Assembly (NCBI GenBank): GCA_965662545.1
Contig: CBFIHZ010000014.1
Location: forward strand, 24,804-88,803
Direction: 5' to 3'
DNA length: 64,000 nucleotides
Origin: CPC320 sp002684375
Lineage (GTDB): Bacteria > Pseudomonadota > Alphaproteobacteria > Rhodobacterales > Rhodobacteraceae
This document shows, one piece after another, positions 61,119 through 64,000 of the stretch; within the stretch, counting starts at the first letter, position 1, and every line of letters begins with the position of its first letter. The notes below the pieces were generated by a model, which searched no databases, was not told where the DNA came from, and worked only from the letters and a program-made list of their open reading frames with translations. Both the position numbers and the translations under genes were made by a program.

Positions 61119-62546
61119 ATGTCTGAGTACAATAGGTTATCTGCGGTTGAAATGCGCCGGATGCTGGGCGCGGGTGAGATGTCGGCGGTTGATCTTCTGA
61201 CCGATTGCATCGCCGCGATTGATGCTGAGAACCTGCGGGTCAATGCCGTGGTGACCCGGTGCTTTGATCACGCCAGACAACAGGCGCTGGCCTGTGATGT
61301 GGCGCGGGCCAACGGTGCCCCCTGTGGACCGTTGCACGGGCTTCCAGTGCTGATCAAGGATCTTATGGATACCGCCGGGCTGCGCACAACTTATGGCAGT
61401 CGTTGCTTTTCCGACCATGTGCCCGACAGCGATGCGTTGATCGTCGAACGCTTGAAAGCGGCGGGCGCAATCGTGCTTGGCAAAACCAATACGCCCGAGT
61501 TTGGGGCTGGGGCGAACACCCGCAATCTGGTGTTTGGCGCCACCGGCAACCCGTTTGATCCGGCGCTGACCAGCGGTGGCTCGTCTGGTGGCTCGGCTGC
61601 CGCTTTGGCCTGCGATATGGCGCCATTGGCGACCGGCTCTGATTTGGGGGGCAGTCTGCGTATCCCGGCGTCGTTTTGCAGCGTAGTGGGCATGCGTCCA
61701 ACCCCCGGTGTGGTTGCGTCGCGGTCTTATGTGTCGGGGTTTTCGCCACTCTGGTGTGATGGCCCTATGGCGCGTACGGTTGAAGATGTGGCGTTGATGT
61801 TATCGGCCATTGCAGGATGGGACGCCGCCGATCCGCTGTCATCGCCCGCAACTGGCTTTGATTTTGCAGTTTTTGACAACGGCGATGCTGCCACGGATCC
61901 TGTGCAGCTTTGCGTTGGATTTTCCACCGACTTAGGGGTGGCAGCGGTTGATGATGCGATCCGCGATGTGTTTGCGCAGCGCTTGCCTGTGCTGTCGCAG
62001 TGTTTTGGTGCCAGCACACCGATAGACATTGATCTGTCTGAGACCACCGAAGTTTTTAAAATACTGCGGGCCGCAAGCATGGCGGCCTCTTATGGGGCTT
62101 TAGTTGCGCAAAAGGCCGGTGATATCGGTCCGAATGTGCTGAGCAATGTGCGCGATGCTGATCGCTATAGCCTGTTGGATGCCGCTCGGGCAAATGCAGC
62201 TCATACCCGGATTTACCGGCGGTTTCAGGCTCTGTTTGATGAAATTGATGTGTTGATTTGCCCCGCTACCGCGGTGACACCGTTTCCGCTTGAGCAAAAC
62301 CATCCCGATACAATCAACGGCGCGCCGCTTGACGGGTATTTTGCCTGGGTTGCGATCACTTCGGCGCTCTCGCTTACTGGCTGTCCGGTGGTCACACTGC
62401 CCTGTGGGCTTGATCATGCTGGGATGCCGTTTGGGATTCAATTGGTGGGGCGCCCACATGGGGATCTGGCGCTGTTAAAAACCGCCTACCGGCTGGAAAA
62501 GGCACTTGTGCAGCAGGGCCTAGGGCGGGTTGTTCCCCCTCTCTGA
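61119..62546 (+). CDS. Amidase signature family hydrolase
   Basis: A 475-residue amidase with the Ser-cisSer-Lys triad: K80 in PVLIKDLMDTAG, S155 in TSGGSSGGSAAA and S179 in GSDLGGSLRIPASFC. Family members hydrolyse amides, including glutamyl-tRNA amidotransferase subunit A and many catabolic amidases; no GatB or GatC is adjacent, so a catabolic role is more likely. The ATG at 61119 has AGGG upstream; TTG at 61077 is an alternative. Confidence 0.87.
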   Translation: MSEYNRLSAVEMRRMLGAGEMSAVDLLTDCIAAIDAENLRVNAVVTRCFDHARQQALACDVARANGAPCGPLHGLPVLIKDLMDTAGLRTTYGSRCFSDHVPDSDALIVERLKAAGAIVLGKTNTPEFGAGANTRNLVFGATGNPFDPALTSGGSSGGSAAALACDMAPLATGSDLGGSLRIPASFCSVVGMRPTPGVVASRSYVSGFSPLWCDGPMARTVEDVALMLSAIAGWDAADPLSSPATGFDFAVFDNGDAATDPVQLCVGFSTDLGVAAVDDAIRDVFAQRLPVLSQCFGASTPIDIDLSETTEVFKILRAASMAASYGALVAQKAGDIGPNVLSNVRDADRYSLLDAARANAAHTRIYRRFQALFDEIDVLICPATAVTPFPLEQNHPDTINGAPLDGYFAWVAITSALSLTGCPVVTLPCGLDHAGMPFGIQLVGRPHGDLALLKTAYRLEKALVQQGLGRVVPPL

Positions 62547-62905
62547 ATGTCTGCCATTTCCGGCACGGTTGCCCTGTTGCAGTAAGCTCTCCAAGGCCTG
62601 GGCCGTGGGTCTCTGAGGTCGCGTCAATTCTATGTGGAGCTGTCTGTCGCTTGCCGGTGCATGTCCTGATATGGCAGGACCGGGTGACATGAAAACCATT
62701 GTGGATGACATCACAATGCCTGCCCAGCAGTGCGTCAAGCCGCCTGAAAATGTTGTTTTTCAAACCGGTTGGAACGATAGACGCGCGGTCGCGCCCGCAG
62801 TGGTGTTTCCATAGTATATTTTGGATGAGTGGGCATGTGTCGCCGCCAGACGAGCGGAAACAGGATGCAGGGCGCATTTTGAGGCTGGGTTAGAGGAGAG
62901 AAGGG
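62547..62905. other. Intergenic region before the phage-like genes
   Basis: A 359-base stretch with no recognisable gene. A 60-codon frame at 62632-62814 ends in the middle and resembles nothing I know. No integrase, tRNA or att-like duplication is visible here, so the left boundary of the phage segment cannot be placed. Confidence 0.5.
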
Positions 62906-63007
62906 GTGGATTTCCCGAGTAAGCCGATCATTTGGTGTTGCTTTAGCGTCAGCGGTTTTGAGATGAACATTGTGGCGGGACCGCCCTATTCTATTTTTGG
63001 GAAATAA
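62906..63007 (+). CDS. Small hypothetical phage-associated ORF
   Basis: GTG at 62906 follows AGGAGAGAAGG and opens a 33-residue frame (MDFPSKPIIWCC... ending SIFGK). The stop lies inside the next frame's start, as in tightly packed phage genes. No homologue comes to mind; the call rests on the ribosome site and spacing. Confidence 0.35.
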   Translation: MDFPSKPIIWCCFSVSGFEMNIVAGPPYSIFGK

Positions 63008-63190
63008 AATAGAAACCACCCCACCACCAAAAGCTTATTCGTCGAGCCTTTGGCGGTTGGCAGAGCGGTTCGATCAAAACAACGCTCGGATTAAAGGGTG
63101 TTGATGCAGTGCTTGAGAAAATGGCGGCGCGATCCACTGCGGTGACAGAAGCAATTTCAGACTCAAAAAATAGCCCCCTTCCGCTCGGGT
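62997..63190 (+). pseudogene. Frameshifted small phage-like gene
   Basis: From TTG at 62997 one frame reads to ...ERFDQNNARIKG, then hits TGA at 63102. If one G of the run at 63096-63098 is removed, it continues VDAVLEKMAARSTAVTEAIS and ends SPLPLG at 63190, about 63 residues in all. The C-terminal part looks helical. The duplicated unit downstream repeats its last residues as NSRLPLG. A small structural phage protein is plausible; sequencing error is an alternative explanation. Confidence 0.45.
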
Positions 63191-63535
63191 AATCTGTGCT
63201 GAACCCTGCCTGGCTAGGACCCCCATATGACATATGGTTTACGGTTACCCCCCAAATATCCGGGATCGAAACGCATGACCTCGCCTTAGTGCTTCGGTAT
63301 AAAGATGCCAAGCGCGCGGTGATCGATCTGACCGACAGGACGCTGCATTAAAGAAATAGCCGCCTTCCGCTCGGATAATCTGCGCTCAACCCCGCACGGT
63401 TAGGACCCCCACATGACATATGATTTCACGGTTATCCCCGGCAACTCCGGGATCGAAACGAACGACCTCGGCTTAGTGCTGCGGCATAAAGATGCCAAGG
63501 GCGCGGTGATTGATTTAACCGGCGCAACGTTGCAT
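63164..63535 (+). repeat. 186-bp tandem duplication in the phage-like region
   Basis: Copy 1 (63164-63349) and copy 2 (63350-63535) align at a constant 186-base offset: CCGCTCGG at 63181 and 63367, ATGACATATG at 63227 and 63413. Both include the 3' end of the preceding small gene, a spacer and the first 40 codons of the next gene. The copies differ at a few dozen positions, so the event is not recent. Confidence 0.9.
63227..63352 (+). pseudogene. Truncated, frameshifted copy of the gene at 63413
   Basis: It begins ATGACATATGG like the intact gene but lacks one base at about codon 5, and ends at a TAA where the duplication joins. After the shift it matches the intact copy (SGIETHDLALVLRYKDAK). 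It cannot make the full protein. Confidence 0.7.
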
Positions 63536-63760
63536 TTTACTGCCAATTACGGGTCGACAAACGTGCTGTCTAAGTCCTCGCCAGACATTACTTGGGACAG
63601 CCAAACCGGGGAAATTGTGGTCCCGTTTTCCGTGGATGACACCCGCGAAATTGGCAAGCACTTATATGTGAAATACGGGCTGGAATATCGGTCTGGGGAC
63701 GAACAGCGCATAATCATATCGGGCAAAATCAACATCAAGAGCGTGCCAAATGCCGATTGA
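63413..63760 (+). CDS. Phage tail/baseplate-like protein
   Basis: A 115-residue protein, mostly beta strands (YDFTVIPGNSGIETNDLGLVLRHKDAKGAVIDLTGATLHFTA). It resembles the short proteins that precede tail-fibre genes in phages and fit the N-terminal domain of upper-baseplate proteins. AGGA precedes the ATG. Its stop overlaps the next gene's start by 11 bases. The phage assignment comes mainly from the following gene. Confidence 0.55.
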   Translation: MTYDFTVIPGNSGIETNDLGLVLRHKDAKGAVIDLTGATLHFTANYGSTNVLSKSSPDITWDSQTGEIVVPFSVDDTREIGKHLYVKYGLEYRSGDEQRIIISGKINIKSVPNAD

Positions 63761-64000
63761 GCTGGGCAACGCTGTTGTCGAAGTCGTGGAGCAGAGCAAC
63801 ACGATCCTTAAAGTCGTTGAGCAAGACAACACGGTCGTCGAGGTTGTGACGGCAGGGCCACAGGGGATTAGCGCATACGCGGTCTGGTTGGCTGAGGGCA
63901 ACACAGGCATCGAAGCGGATTTCTTTGCAAGCATGGTGGGCGAAAGCGGCAGCGCCGCCTCGATTTCACACGACCCCGAAAATCAACTCACGACGGGCAG
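63750..64000 (+). CDS. Tail-fibre-like protein, 5' part only
   Basis: The first 83 residues of a protein that runs off the window. After an internal repeat (VVEVVEQSNT, LKVVEQDNT, VVEVV) comes AGPQGISAYAVWLAEGNTGIEADFFASMVGE, which matches the GxSAYxxWLxxGNxGxExxFxxSLxG module common at the start of phage tail fibres. Receptor binding at the phage tip is the usual role. Confidence 0.65.
   Translation, partial: MPIELGNAVVEVVEQSNTILKVVEQDNTVVEVVTAGPQGISAYAVWLAEGNTGIEADFFASMVGESGSAASISHDPENQLTTG

Noticed and set aside
62547..63007. Prophage attachment site or integrase at the left edge of the phage-like segment
   Set aside because: No integrase, tRNA or direct repeat could be seen, so the boundary was left undefined.

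Overview
The window reads as chromosomal DNA of a marine-type alphaproteobacterium, most likely a Rhodobacteraceae (Roseobacter-group) member. Pointers are the gene set and order: lolC-lolD, short ParE, sdhE and LdtR-type regulators, HdaA, a short prolyl-tRNA synthetase without an editing insert, ThyX in place of ThyA, and a histidine block hisB-hisH-DUF2147-hisA-hisF-hisE. This assignment is inference from gene content and layout. I saw no rRNA, tRNA, CRISPR array or complete insertion sequence.

Layout. 1-16.9 kb is mostly housekeeping: an MsbA-like ABC exporter (cut by the left edge) with a tyrosine-phosphatase homologue that has lost its catalytic cysteine, three aminotransferases, LolCD lipoprotein release, an Ldh-type dehydrogenase, parE, a MATE pump, sdhE, regulators, glyoxalase I and thyX. 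17.0-18.3 kb holds the 2Fe-2S and FAD subunits of a CoxSML-type molybdenum hydroxylase without their large subunit; a lone large subunit lies 34 kb away at 52.9-55.2 kb, overlapping a DUF2235 gene.

18.3-28.2 kb is the most distinctive region. It is a compact cluster for nicotinate breakdown by the reductive (6-hydroxynicotinate reductase / enamidase) route known from the anaerobe Eubacterium barkeri. It has an enamidase, a ferredoxin-NADP+ reductase, a two-gene nicotinate dehydrogenase with the 2Fe-2S domain fused to the molybdenum subunit, 6-hydroxynicotinate reductase, a UPF0280 (ApbE-fold) protein, two tandem AA_synth-family proteins of unknown function, and a MarR regulator. From the FAD subunit to the second AA_synth gene, every junction overlaps. 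The reductase carries an ApbE-like AGATLT sequence, so the UPF0280 protein may be its flavin transferase.

28.5-39.0 kb is again housekeeping: suhB, a perM-hdaA-ppx operon, proS, a LysE exporter and valS. The perM locus seems to have lost neighbours that relatives keep. 39.1-50.9 kb is a galactoside utilisation locus: ABC sugar importer, alpha-galactosidase (GH4), beta-galactosidase (GH42) and a De Ley-Doudoroff pathway (sugar dehydrogenase, lactonase, DgoK, DgoA), under a divergent IclR regulator with clear palindromes between. The sugar dehydrogenase lacks the SDR catalytic lysine and no galactonate dehydratase is present. 51.0-56.9 kb has an Lrp regulator facing an ornithine-decarboxylase-type enzyme, the orphan CoxL, DUF2235 and a CoA-binding protein. 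57.1-60.7 kb is the histidine block, followed by a stand-alone Lrp ligand-binding domain and an amidase.

The right end (62.9-64.0 kb) enters phage-like tail genes with a 186-bp tandem duplication, a frameshifted small gene and the start of a tail-fibre-like protein that runs off the edge.
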